Below, piece after piece: positions 51,794 through 60,347 of a stretch of DNA of 64,000 bases (position 1 is the stretch's first letter; each line of letters begins with the position of its first letter). The notes below the pieces were generated by a model. It did no database searches and was not told where the DNA came from. It saw nothing but the letters and a program-made list of their open reading frames with translations. The translations under genes were made by a program, and so were the position numbers. The DNA is from Leucobacter sp. CX169 (GTDB lineage Bacteria > Actinomycetota > Actinomycetes > Actinomycetales > Microbacteriaceae): NCBI RefSeq assembly GCF_017161405.1, contig NZ_CP071051.1, positions 2,046,001 through 2,110,000 of the forward strand. Reading direction: 5' to 3'.

Positions 51794-52387
51794 ATGGCAG
51801 CACGAGGTTCATACGCGAAAGGCATCGCAAAGCGCGACGAGATTCTCACGACCGCGCTCGAGGTGATCGCCACAAACGGGTATCGCAAGACAACCATCCG
51901 CGAGCTTGCGACCGCCGTGAATCTCAGCCAGACCGGCCTGTTGCACTACTTCGGCACCAAGGAGGACCTCTTTATTGAGGTGCTCCGCAAGCGTGACGAG
52001 GTCGATTCAGCCATGTTCGGTGGCAGTTTTGGGCAGATCGACGCGAGCGCGAACATCATCGACGTCTTCATGCAGGTCATCCAGCACAACACCGAGGTTC
52101 CGGGGCTCGTGCACCTCTACACGCAATTTGCCTCAGAGGCGTCCGAGCCAGGCCACCCCGCACACCAGTACTTTCTCGAGCGCTCGGAAAAACTCAAGTC
52201 AACATTCTCCGGGGCGATTCGCTCGCAGCAGGACGACGGGACGCTCGCAGACTCCATTGATGCAGATCGCGTGGCCACACTCCTCATGTCGGCGAGCGAC
52301 GGCCTGCAGGTGCAGTGGCTCCTCGACCCGTCGGTGGACATGATCTCGCACATCTCGCTGCTCTGGGCAAGCCTCACCCGCCCCTAA
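51794..52387 (+). CDS. TetR-family regulator
   Basis: A 197-aa repressor. The HTH is in residues about 15-60 (EILTTALEVIATNGYRKTTI, then LATAVNLSQTGLLHYFGTKE), and the C-terminal half is the helical ligand-binding domain. TAGGCT ends 6 nt before the ATG, so it is probably leaderless. Placed between two GH3 genes with a shared dyad in both promoters, it most likely represses both and responds to a sugar or an aglycone. Confidence 0.93.
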   Translation: MAARGSYAKGIAKRDEILTTALEVIATNGYRKTTIRELATAVNLSQTGLLHYFGTKEDLFIEVLRKRDEVDSAMFGGSFGQIDASANIIDVFMQVIQHNTEVPGLVHLYTQFASEASEPGHPAHQYFLERSEKLKSTFSGAIRSQQDDGTLADSIDADRVATLLMSASDGLQVQWLLDPSVDMISHISLLWASLTRP

Positions 52388-52429
52388 CCACAGCCGCGCC
52401 GACTGCCAGGTGCCATGCAGTCCAGTCGC

Positions 52430-52461
52430 TTGCACTCTAAAACCGAGCGCTGTACGGTGTT
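52430..52461 (+). promoter_or_regulatory. Promoter and putative TetR operator of the second GH3 gene
   Basis: TTGCAC (52430-52435), 17 nt, TACGGT (52453-52458). The motif AAAACCGAGCGCTGTACGGTGTT (52439-52461) matches that of the first GH3 promoter in 19 of 23 positions and sits at the same place relative to the -35 and -10 boxes. Confidence 0.75.
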
Positions 52462-52502
52462 CGAAACGTGTGTACTGACGGCACCCTTGCAGAAGGAGCA
52501 GC

Positions 52503-54761
52503 ATGACCCCCTCGGACTCCCCCCACCCGGCGCTGAGCGTGCTCGCGGCGCTGACGCTCGAGCAGAAGGTCGGCCTTACGAGCGGTCGCGATTTTTGGAC
52601 GACGAAGGAGGCGCCCGGCGTCCCGTCGATCATGCTCACCGACGGCCCGCACGGTGTGCGCAAGCAGGCCGAAAGCTCTGACCATCTCGGGCTCTCGGAC
52701 AGCATTCCCGCAACCTGCTTCCCGCCGGCGGTCGCCCTCGGTTCAAGCTTTGACACCGAGCTCCTGGAGGAGGTCGGCGTCGCCCTTGGGCAGGAGGCGA
52801 AGGCGGAGGGCGTCGGGGTGCTGCTCGGCCCCGGCGTGAACATCAAGCGCTCGCCGCTCTGCGGCCGAAACTTCGAGTACCTCTCGGAAGACCCGTACGT
52901 CTCGGGCGTCATGGGCGCCGCCCTCGTGAACGGCCTCCAGTCGCAGGGCGTCGGTGGCTCACTCAAGCACTTCGCCGCGAACAACCAAGAGACCGATCGC
53001 ATGCGCGTCTCGTCCGATATCGACGAGCGCCCGCTCCGCGAGATCTACTTGCGCGGCTTCCAGCGCGTGGTCGAGGACGCGCAGCCGTGGACGGTCATGT
53101 GCTCGTACAACCGCATCAACGGCGTGCACGCCTCGCAGGATCCTTGGCTGCTCACCGACGTGCTGCGCGGCGAGTGGGGCTTCACGGGGCTCGTCGTCTC
53201 TGACTGGGGCGCCGTCGTCGACCGGGTGGCGTCGCTCGCCGCCGGCCTCGACCTCGAGATGCCGTCGAGAGGCGGTCGTGGCGACTCGGCGGTCATCGCC
53301 GCGGTCGAGGCCGGCACGCTCGACCAGGCTGTCGTTGACACCGGCGCGGCGCGGGTCATCGACCTCGTACAGAAGGCCGTGGCCGGCGCCGACGCGAACG
53401 CCAGCTACGACGCCGAGGCGCACCATCAGCTTGCCCGCAAGGCCGCGGCCGCGAGCGTCGTGCTGCTGAAGAACGACGGGATCCTGCCGGTGGGCGCCGG
53501 CATGAAGGTTGCCGTCATCGGCGAGCTATCGCGCACGCCCCGCTTCCAGGGCGCCGGCAGCTCGCAGATCAACCCGACCAAGGTTGAGAGCGCGCTCGAC
53601 GAGCTGCGCGCCTTCGACAGCTCGATCTCCTTCGCCGCCGGGTACGACAACGACGGCGGCCAGAGTGATGCGCAGACGGCCGACGCGGTCGCCGTCGCAT
53701 CCGCGGCCGAGACCGTACTGCTCTTCCTCGGCGTCCCTGCCGCCCAAGAGTCAGAGGGCTTCGACCGCGACGACCTCGAGCTCCCGGCAGCGCAGCTCGC
53801 GCTACTCGATGCGGTGCTCGCGGCGAACCCGCGCACCGTGGTGGTGCTCTCGAACGGCGGCGTGGTGCGAGTGTCGGGCTTCGCCGACCGGGTCCCCGCG
53901 CTGGTCGAGGGCTGGCTGCTCGGTCAGGCCGGGGGCGGCGGCGTCGCCGACGTCCTGTACGGCCACGTCAACCCGTCGGCCCGCCTCACCGAGACCATCC
54001 CGCTGCGCCTCGAGGACACCGCAGCCTACCTGAACTTCCCGGGCGATCACGGCCACGTGCGCTACGGCGAGGGGATCTTCGTCGGCTACCGCTGGTTCGA
54101 CGCGAAGAAGCTCGAGGTGAGCTACCCCTTCGGGCACGGACTCTCGTACACCAGCTTCGCGTACTCGAACGCGAGCGTCTCCGCGCATGAGCACGGACTC
54201 ACCGCTCGAGTCACGATCACGAACACCGGTTCGCTCGCGGGCGCTGAGGTCGTGCAGGCGTACGTCTCGCTGCCCGGCTCAGCCGTCACCCGGGCCCCGC
54301 GCGAGCTCAAGGGCTTCGCCAAGGTCACACTGGACGTCGGCGAGAGCCGCGAGGTCGAGCTCGCGATTCGCCGACAGGATCTCGCCTACTGGGACACGCG
54401 CGTCTCGCAGTGGATCGTCGAGGGCGGCGACTACACGGTGGAGATCGGGAGCTCGAGTCGAGACATTCGCGCGACGGCAGCTGCCGCAGTCACGGGAGAC
54501 GCGGTCTCCGTCCCGTTGACGATGGAATCATCGATCGGCGAGGTCATGGCCGATCCGATTGCCGGCCCGATCATCATCCAGTCGATGGGCGGCGGTTCGG
54601 GCGAGGGACTGTTTGCCGACCCGACCGTGCTGCGCATGCTCGCGTCGGCCCCGATCGGCCGCATGCTCGGCTTCCCGGGCACCGGCGTCGACCTCGCCCA
54701 GGTCGAGGGTCTGCTCGCGATGGCGAACGCGGGCGTCGTCCCACCCATGCCCGAGCAGTAG
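52503..54761 (+). CDS. Glycoside hydrolase family 3 beta-glucosidase, 752 aa
   Basis: A full-length GH3 enzyme without signal peptide. The barrel contains MLTDGPHGVRKQ, LLGPGVNIKRSPLCGRNFEYLSEDP, SLKHFAANNQETDR and the nucleophile in LVVSDWGAV. The alpha/beta sandwich has VLLKNDGILPVG, and the C-terminal Fn3-like domain spans about 580-650 (FGHGLSYTSFAY, VTNTG-like stretch). A short extra tail with glycine-rich residues follows. AAGGAG precedes the ATG. Likely acts on oligosaccharides or plant glycosides inside the cell. Control by the adjacent TetR is inferred from the shared operator. Confidence 0.94.
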   Translation: MTPSDSPHPALSVLAALTLEQKVGLTSGRDFWTTKEAPGVPSIMLTDGPHGVRKQAESSDHLGLSDSIPATCFPPAVALGSSFDTELLEEVGVALGQEAKAEGVGVLLGPGVNIKRSPLCGRNFEYLSEDPYVSGVMGAALVNGLQSQGVGGSLKHFAANNQETDRMRVSSDIDERPLREIYLRGFQRVVEDAQPWTVMCSYNRINGVHASQDPWLLTDVLRGEWGFTGLVVSDWGAVVDRVASLAAGLDLEMPSRGGRGDSAVIAAVEAGTLDQAVVDTGAARVIDLVQKAVAGADANASYDAEAHHQLARKAAAASVVLLKNDGILPVGAGMKVAVIGELSRTPRFQGAGSSQINPTKVESALDELRAFDSSISFAAGYDNDGGQSDAQTADAVAVASAAETVLLFLGVPAAQESEGFDRDDLELPAAQLALLDAVLAANPRTVVVLSNGGVVRVSGFADRVPALVEGWLLGQAGGGGVADVLYGHVNPSARLTETIPLRLEDTAAYLNFPGDHGHVRYGEGIFVGYRWFDAKKLEVSYPFGHGLSYTSFAYSNASVSAHEHGLTARVTITNTGSLAGAEVVQAYVSLPGSAVTRAPRELKGFAKVTLDVGESREVELAIRRQDLAYWDTRVSQWIVEGGDYTVEIGSSSRDIRATAAAAVTGDAVSVPLTMESSIGEVMADPIAGPIIIQSMGGGSGEGLFADPTVLRMLASAPIGRMLGFPGTGVDLAQVEGLLAMANAGVVPPMPEQ

Positions 54762-54774
54762 CCGCAAGTTGTGT

Positions 54775-54812
54775 CTGCGGGCGGGCTGGCCTCTGGGCGA
54801 GCCCGCCCGCAG
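54775..54812. terminator. Bidirectional terminator hairpin
   Basis: A perfect 13-bp inverted repeat (CTGCGGGCGGGCT and its complement) with a 12-nt loop lies between the convergent GH3 and SelO genes. Confidence 0.78.
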
Positions 54813-54838
54813 CCGCGCGGGCGGCCCGCGCCAAATCC

Positions 54839-56287
54839 CTACGTGCCGCAGTACGTCCGGTGCGGCGGAAGATTGGCCGGCGCGGGGAGCGCGAAGCGCG
54901 CATACTCTGGCCGCTCGTCGAACGGGTGCGACACCGCCTCCAGCAGCCCCGTGAACAACGTCAGGTCGCCCGCGTTCGCCGCGACGAGGGCCTCATCGAC
55001 GACTTGGTTCCGGGGAATGTACACCGGGTTCACGCGGTCCATGGCGTCGGTATCGGGGGCCAGCCTCGTCCAGTCGGCCACCCACGCGGTTAACTCTGGT
55101 GCGGCCCAGGCCCCAGCCCCGCCGCGCGCCACCCGAGCGAGGTCGCGGAAGGTTCCCGTGAAGTCCAGGCGGTGCTCCGCCATGAGTCCGAGCAACCGGC
55201 CGGCGAGCGTCGAGACCTCGTCGTCCGACACCTCAGACGCGAGCCCCAGTTTGGCTCGCATGCCGGCCGTCCAGTGCCGGTCGTACGCGGAGCCAAAGCC
55301 GGACAGCTCACCCTCGGCGGCGGCAATCGCCGCTTCCTGCGTCTCGCCCAGCACCGGCACGAGCGCCTCGGCGAAGCGCGTGAGGTTCCAGAGCGCGATC
55401 TCGGGCTGCCGCCCGTAGGCGTAGCGGCCTTGCTGGTCGATCGAGCTGAACACTGCGGCGGGGTCGTACCGGTCGAGAAACGCGCACGGTCCGTAGTCGA
55501 TCGTCTCCCCTGAAATGGTCGTGTTGTCCGTGTTCATCACGCCGTGCACGAAGCCCAGCAGCATCCACCGCGCGACGAGCGCGGCCTGAGCCTCGATCAC
55601 GGCCCCGAGCAATCCGCGTGCGGGATTGTCCGAGCCCGCGAGCTCCGGGTAATGGCGCCGATTCGCGTGCTCCACCAAGCGCAAGAGGAGCTCGGGGCCG
55701 CCCGCGTATCGCGCGTACTCGAAACTGCCGACCCGCAGGTGGCTGCTCGCGATTCGCGCGAGTACCGCGCCGGGCATGGGCTCGGCGTCGCGTCGCACGG
55801 TGCGGCCCGTAGCGACGACAGCGAGCGCCCGCGTGGTGGGCACGCCCATCGCGTGCATGGCCTCGCTCACGAGGTACTCGCGCAGCATTGGCCCCACGAC
55901 CGCGAACCCGTCCGCCCGGGCGAGCGGGGTGGGCCCCGAACCCTTGAGGTGCAGGTCAACGAGCCCGCCCCGCGCGTCGGCGAGTTCGCCAAGCAGCAGC
56001 GCCCGCCCGTCGCCGAGACGCGGGGAGTACCCGCCGAACTGGTGCCCGGCATAGATCTGGGCCACCGGGCCGCTCCCCTCAGGCAGCACGGTGCCCAGCA
56101 GCAGCCCGAGGCCGTCGGCGGCGCGCAGCGCCTCGGGGTCGAGCCCGACCTCACGCGCGAGTGGTTCATTCAGCACCAAGAGTTCGGGCCTGGGGGCGTC
56201 CGCCGCCCGCCAGGGCACGGACAGCTCGGGAAGCTCGCGCGCAAACTGGTTGCGCAGCATTCCTGGGGCGTGCAGTGGTGTGCTCAT
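54839..56287 (-). CDS. selO: SelO protein adenylyltransferase (YdiU/UPF0061)
   Basis: A 482-aa pseudokinase-fold enzyme that transfers AMP to Ser/Thr/Tyr of proteins, linked to redox stress in E. coli. Family stretches are [63 protein letters not shown] with the catalytic-loop Asp, and [11 protein letters not shown] as the metal-binding segment. TAGAGT ends 6 nt before the ATG, so the mRNA may be leaderless and separate from the MarR gene upstream. Confidence 0.95.
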   Translation of the reverse strand: MSTPLHAPGMLRNQFARELPELSVPWRAADAPRPELLVLNEPLAREVGLDPEALRAADGLGLLLGTVLPEGSGPVAQIYAGHQFGGYSPRLGDGRALLLGELADARGGLVDLHLKGSGPTPLARADGFAVVGPMLREYLVSEAMHAMGVPTTRALAVVATGRTVRRDAEPMPGAVLARIASSHLRVGSFEYARYAGGPELLLRLVEHANRRHYPELAGSDNPARGLLGAVIEAQAALVARWMLLGFVHGVMNTDNTTISGETIDYGPCAFLDRYDPAAVFSSIDQQGRYAYGRQPEIALWNLTRFAEALVPVLGETQEAAIAAAEGELSGFGSAYDRHWTAGMRAKLGLASEVSDDEVSTLAGRLLGLMAEHRLDFTGTFRDLARVARGGAGAWAAPELTAWVADWTRLAPDTDAMDRVNPVYIPRNQVVDEALVAANAGDLTLFTGLLEAVSHPFDERPEYARFALPAPANLPPHRTYCGT

Positions 56288-56315
56288 GCTCGCACTCTAG
56301 TGGCGGGCGTTCCGC

Positions 56316-56335
56316 GCCAGCAGGATCCTGCCGGC
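56316..56335 (-). terminator. Short palindrome between MarR and selO genes
   Basis: A 20-nt near-perfect palindrome around GCAGGATCCTGC lies in the 58-nt gap after the MarR gene. It belongs to a set of GGCAGGATCCTGCC-like sequences at gene ends in this window, and may end the MarR transcript. Confidence 0.5.
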
Positions 56336-56345
56336 AGCGTCGGAC

Positions 56346-56831
56346 TCAGCTCGCCTCTGGGTCCAAAGCGATGCCCATGGCGTCAATGACCCGGGCCGCC
56401 GCGTCGAGCTCGTCGTCGCTGAACTGCGCAAACGCGGCCCGCATCGCCATCAGTTTCGGCCCGAACAGGCGAAAGAACTCGGCTTTTGAGAGGTCGGTGA
56501 GTTCGATGACCTGCGCCCGGCGATCGCTGGGATGGGGCACGCGCCGCAGGTGTCCCGTCTTGCTCAGCCGATCTAGCAGCTTCGTCGTGGACGCGGTCGA
56601 GATGCGCAGGTGCTTCGCGATCTCATTCGGGCTGACTGACTCCCCGCGTTCACTGCGCATGATGAGCAGGCGGAGCGTCGCCAGGTCCGTCGGGTTCATG
56701 CGCATGCCCTGCTTCATGCCGCTGCTCATGCGATCGTGTGCGTCGCCGAAACTGCGCACGGCGCGCAACATCGCAAGCTCGCGCACTGCGCGGTCCTGCA
56801 GTTGCTCGGCGTCAATCACGGCCATCTCCAC
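56346..56831 (-). CDS. MarR-family regulator
   Basis: A 161-aa winged-helix regulator: dimerisation helices at both ends and the HTH in SPNEIAKHLRISTASTTKLLDRL, with the wing Asp-Arg pair in HPSDRRAQVIEL. The start is a GTG; an ATG two codons later is possible. On the minus strand TACAAT (56906-56911) may be its -10 box, and a GCTCCA-CC-TGGAGC palindrome at 56926-56939 may be an operator. It is divergent from the ABC exporter operon. Confidence 0.9.
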   Translation of the reverse strand: MEMAVIDAEQLQDRAVRELAMLRAVRSFGDAHDRMSSGMKQGMRMNPTDLATLRLLIMRSERGESVSPNEIAKHLRISTASTTKLLDRLSKTGHLRRVPHPSDRRAQVIELTDLSKAEFFRLFGPKLMAMRAAFAQFSDDELDAAARVIDAMGIALDPEAS

Positions 56832-57030
56832 TCGTTCAGCGACGGGTGCCGTCCGAAGAACAAAACGCGTCAGACCCGAGCGTACCTGTCGGGCGGCGGA
56901 GTTCTATTGTACGTCCGCCACGGGCGCTCCACCTGGAGCACGACGAGCCGCGGCACGACCTGCTCGCTTTCGCTGGCAGCCACGCCTCATCTCAGGCACG
57001 AGGTACGCGAGTGGGCCACGCCCGAAACCA

Positions 57031-57049
57031 TTATCAATAGTGATAACAT
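57031..57049 (+). promoter_or_regulatory. Operator overlapping -10 of the HTH-ABC operon
   Basis: The dyad TTATCA-ATAG-TGATAA (57031-57046) runs into the box TAACAT (57044-57049), which ends 6 nt before the ATG. This fits autorepression by the HTH protein and a leaderless message. Confidence 0.62.
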
Positions 57050-57055
57050 TCACGC

Positions 57056-57595
57056 ATGGCCACCGCTCACGCCCTATTCCACCCCGTGCGCCTCCGCATC
57101 GTGCAGGCGCTCCTCCGCGACGACCAGCGCACCACGCGCGAACTTCACGAGCAGCTCCGCGACGTGCCCATCGCCACCCTCTATCGCCAGATGGCCCATC
57201 TCGTGCAGACGGGCATTATCGAAGCGGCTGATGCCCAGCAGGTTCGCGGTGTCAGCGAGAAGTCGTACCGGCTCTCGCCCGGCTTCGCGAACCCAACCCC
57301 CGAGGACCTCGCGACGCTCGGCCCCGAGCAACTACTGACGACGTTCAGCGTCTTCAGCAGCGGGCTCCTTCGCGATTTCGAGGCCTACCTTGAAGCGGGC
57401 ACCACGAACCTCCACGCGGATCGAGTCACGTTCGCCCAGGCCGACGTCTGGGCAAGTACCGACGAAACGGACGCATTCTTCGCAGACGTCTCGGCGGCCC
57501 TCCAGCGGCTTCTGGCGAACAAGCCAGGCGAGGGCCGGCGCCGCCGCACGCTCACCACCGTACTGATCCCTCGACCCGACTCGGACCCCACATGA
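57056..57595 (+). CDS. ArsR-like helix-turn-helix regulator
   Basis: A 179-aa regulator with a winged helix in residues about 1-75 (LFHPVRLRIVQALL, TTRELHEQLRDVPIATLYRQMAHLVQTGII). A helical C-terminal part of about 100 residues is probably for dimerisation or a ligand. The end overlaps the ATPase gene as ATGA. The combination HTH-ATPase-permease is typical of exporters controlled by their first gene. Confidence 0.88.
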   Translation: MATAHALFHPVRLRIVQALLRDDQRTTRELHEQLRDVPIATLYRQMAHLVQTGIIEAADAQQVRGVSEKSYRLSPGFANPTPEDLATLGPEQLLTTFSVFSSGLLRDFEAYLEAGTTNLHADRVTFAQADVWASTDETDAFFADVSAALQRLLANKPGEGRRRRTLTTVLIPRPDSDPT

Positions 57596-58803
57596 ACCTC
57601 GCACCTGACCAGCTGGTGCCGCTGATCCCCGTCGCCGTGCTCGCATTGGCACTCGACCTGTTCTGCATCGTCGACATCGTGCGCCGTCGTCACGTGTTGC
57701 ACCTGCCGCGATTCGTGTGGGCGATCATCGTCCTCGCTTCGTTCCCGTTCGGCGCGATCCTGTACCTCGTGCTCGGTCGCGGCGCGAAAGAACCGCCCGC
57801 GGAACTCGCGCTCGCGCAGAGTGCCGCCGCGATTCCCAGCGACACCGCCGGATACCCGCGGCACGCTGCGACCGCGCCGACCGACCCCGCCCGGAGCCCC
57901 GCCAACCATCCCGCCCTCCGTGTCGAGCACGTCACGAAGACGTTTGCGTCCGGCGCCGGCATTCGCGACATCTCGTTCACCGCGCAGGATCGCGCCGTCA
58001 CCGCGGTGATCGGCCCGAACGGAGCGGGCAAGACGGTGCTCTTCAGCATCATCGCGGGCCTCGTTCACGCCGATTCCGGTTCGGCGAGGCCCGAGTCCGC
58101 CACCGCCCGGGTGGCCTACTGCCCGGACGTGCCGCAGTTTGAGCCGTGGCTCACTGCGCGCGAGGTCGTTTCGACATCGCACGTCCTCTCGCAGTCCACC
58201 GGCACGCTGAGCGCGAGCGCGGCCCTCGAGCAGTGCGGACTCGGCGCCGTCTCAGAGCGCCGCGTCTCCGATTTCTCCCGCGGCATGCTGCAGCGCCTCG
58301 GCATCGCAGCCGCGCTCGTGCTCGACCCCGACATTCTGATCCTGGACGAGCCCAACAGTGCGCTCGACCCGATCGGTCGCGCAGACGTGCGAGCGCTCAT
58401 CGCCCAACAGAAGCAGCACCGCTGCATCGTGCTCTCGAGTCACCTGCTGAGCGAGGTTGAACAGCTTGCCGACGAAATTGTCGTGATCAGCGAGGGCCAA
58501 CTGGTTGCCTCCGGTACAACGGCCGAGATCCTGACGCACCGGCTGTCGCCAGTCTGGACGATTCGTCTGGGCTCCCCGTCCCCCACCCCGCTTGACGAGC
58601 TCGCCGCCGCGCTGCCTGGAGTCACCCTGATGCAGGCCTCTGACACCCTGATTACCGCATCCTTCGAGAGCTTCGCAGCGGCCGAAACGCAACTCACCCG
58701 CCTCGTCGGATTACTGGCTGCCCCCATCATCGAGGTCACGCTGCAAGACCGTGACCTCGACGCTTCCTTCGCCCGTATCGTCCAGAATCAGGAACAGTCA
58801 TGA
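57592..58803 (+). CDS. ABC exporter ATPase with N-terminal PLDc_N membrane domain
   Basis: A 403-aa fusion. Residues about 1-65 are a PLDc_N-like two-helix membrane domain: a first helix (LVPLIPVAVLALALDLFCIVD), a basic turn, then RFVWAIIVLASFPFGAILYLVLGR. After a Pro/Ala linker to about 105 comes an ABC ATPase with Walker A GPNGAGKT, a signature reading FSRGMLQRLGIAAAL in place of LSGGQ, Walker B LILDEPNSALD and the H-loop SSHLL. It anchors the ATPase to the membrane beside its permease. Confidence 0.9.
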   Translation: MNLAPDQLVPLIPVAVLALALDLFCIVDIVRRRHVLHLPRFVWAIIVLASFPFGAILYLVLGRGAKEPPAELALAQSAAAIPSDTAGYPRHAATAPTDPARSPANHPALRVEHVTKTFASGAGIRDISFTAQDRAVTAVIGPNGAGKTVLFSIIAGLVHADSGSARPESATARVAYCPDVPQFEPWLTAREVVSTSHVLSQSTGTLSASAALEQCGLGAVSERRVSDFSRGMLQRLGIAAALVLDPDILILDEPNSALDPIGRADVRALIAQQKQHRCIVLSSHLLSEVEQLADEIVVISEGQLVASGTTAEILTHRLSPVWTIRLGSPSPTPLDELAAALPGVTLMQASDTLITASFESFAAAETQLTRLVGLLAAPIIEVTLQDRDLDASFARIVQNQEQS

Positions 58804-59561
58804 GCATCGCCCTAGCCTCGGCTCGCCTCGAGTCTCGCCGCCTCTTGCGCTCGGGTCTCTTGCTCGGGCTCGTCGCCGCGTTCGCCTTCTTCGGGTTGTC
58901 CGGACCCCTCCTCGCCAGCTACCTGCCCGAGATCCTTGGCGCCGCGTCGGGAAGCGACCAGTTCACGATCGAGGCGGCCCCGGCCACCGCGACCTCCGCC
59001 CTCACGATGTTCAACCAGAGCGCCATGCAGCTCGGGCTGATCCTGGCGGTCGCGGTCGCGATCACCGCGCTGTCCTGGGACTCCCGGCCCGGCTCGTCCA
59101 TCTTCTACCGCGTGCGCCTGCGGCGACTCAGCCAGCTCACGGTGCCACGGCTCGCGACCGGCTGGGCCGTGGTCGCCGCCAGCTACGCGCTCGGGTTGGC
59201 GATCGCGGCGGGTCTCACGACCGCCACCATCGGCCCGGTACCGTGGAGCCTCACGCTGCGCGTGGGTCTCGCCTCCATCGCCTACCTCGTGATGTCGATG
59301 GCGATCGGCCACCTCATCATGACGCTGACGAGACGGACGGCGCCGGCGATCTCGGTGGCCGCGATCCTGCTGATCGTGCTTCCGGTGTTCAGCCAGGTCC
59401 CATTCCTGTCGAGCTGGTTCCCCACGACGCTCCTGACCGCCACGACCGCGTCGGGTGCCGACCTGGTGTGGCCGGCGCTGAGCGCGGTCTCGCTCACAGC
59501 GGCCTGTGTGGTGGTGGCCAGCCTCGTCGCGACCCGCCAGTCGCTGCGCCGGGACGCGTAG
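58800..59561 (+). CDS. ABC exporter permease
   Basis: A 253-aa membrane protein with six predicted helices of the ABC2 type and no clear signature residues. The ATG overlaps the ATPase stop as ATGA. The SGLLLGLVAAFAFFGLSGP first helix and the LSWDSRPGSSIFYRVRLRR loop fit bacterial ABC-2 exporters. The cargo is unknown; the HTH gene and its operator suggest an inducible resistance or peptide export function. Confidence 0.85.
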   Translation: MSIALASARLESRRLLRSGLLLGLVAAFAFFGLSGPLLASYLPEILGAASGSDQFTIEAAPATATSALTMFNQSAMQLGLILAVAVAITALSWDSRPGSSIFYRVRLRRLSQLTVPRLATGWAVVAASYALGLAIAAGLTTATIGPVPWSLTLRVGLASIAYLVMSMAIGHLIMTLTRRTAPAISVAAILLIVLPVFSQVPFLSSWFPTTLLTATTASGADLVWPALSAVSLTAACVVVASLVATRQSLRRDA

Positions 59562-59571
59562 AGGCCGGCAG

Positions 59572-59748
59572 CTATGCAACCTGGTTCATCCGAATGAGAT
59601 TGCCCGCCAAGATGTTGGCCCCACGCGCAAGGCTCTCGATATCGAGAGATTCGGCGTAGTCCCGGTCGATCCGATCGCGCACGCGGCGCAGGACGGCGAG
59701 GCCTCGCAGTCGCTGCGCTTCCGAGCCGTCCAATGGCATAACCGACAT
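59572..59748 (-). pseudogene. AraC-type regulator fragment
   Basis: A 58-codon ORF that reads MPLDGSEAQRLRGLAVLRRV, then RDRIDRDYAESLDIESLARG. This is the beginning of the common actinobacterial AraC family regulators (RRVRDRIDREYAxPLDVEALARG as I recall). It ends after about the first HTH helix. Normal continuation such as MSAGHLSRQFR is replaced by ANILAGNLIRMNQVA and a stop. The rest of the gene, including the second HTH, is missing, so it is a remnant between the ABC operon and the SRPBCC gene. Confidence 0.62.
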
Positions 59749-59781
59749 TGTCCAACTTCGCGCCCGCGAATACGCTCTTAC

Positions 59782-60237
59782 CTACGCTGCAGCGGGCAGC
59801 CCGACATCAGTCTTCGACGCTTCGAGGAGCTCCGCCAGCCGCCGCAGGTCTTCCCGCAGTTCTCTGCGCGACCTGACCCACAGGATCGGCTCCGCCAGGC
59901 GGGCGATTCCTTTCAGCCGGATCACGACCGATGCGCGCACCCGGGATCCGCGCTCATCGGCCGTCACCACGTACGTGCCCCCGCCGCTCCAGGGGTCGCC
60001 GTCCAGCTTCCAGCTGAGCGAGGCGCCGGGCTCGAAGTCCGTAATCACCCAGTGCACCGCGACCGAGTGCGGCCCTGCGACCGTCTTCCCGTGCACCCCG
60101 ACTCCCGGGCTGTTCGCCCCCAGGTAGCGAGAGGCCTCAACCGACCCCCGCCACTGCAATTCGTTCTGCGTGTGCGAGAGAAACGTGAAGGTCCTGCCGA
60201 CCGAGGTCGGCACCGATACGGAATGCGCTGTCTTCAT
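59782..60237 (-). CDS. SRPBCC-family protein
   Basis: A 151-aa START/Bet v1-like protein with a ligand-binding cavity. The order of strands (HSVSVPTSVGRTFTFLS, SVAVHWVITDFEPGASLSW, GGTYVVTADERGSRVRASV) and a long C-terminal helix (RRELREDLRRLAELLE) fit the fold. Ligand unknown. AAGGGAG lies 7 nt before the ATG. It probably formed a pair with the AraC gene, now broken, which follows it on the same strand. Confidence 0.85.
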   Translation of the reverse strand: MKTAHSVSVPTSVGRTFTFLSHTQNELQWRGSVEASRYLGANSPGVGVHGKTVAGPHSVAVHWVITDFEPGASLSWKLDGDPWSGGGTYVVTADERGSRVRASVVIRLKGIARLAEPILWVRSRRELREDLRRLAELLEASKTDVGLPAAA

Positions 60238-60347
60238 TGACGTCTCCCTTGGCCGAGATCCCCCACGGCGATGCGTGACCTGACCGGCCCCAGCGCAAAT
60301 CGTAGACAGGGTCCGGCGTTCAGCGCAAGGGTGCGGCGCACCCCAGA

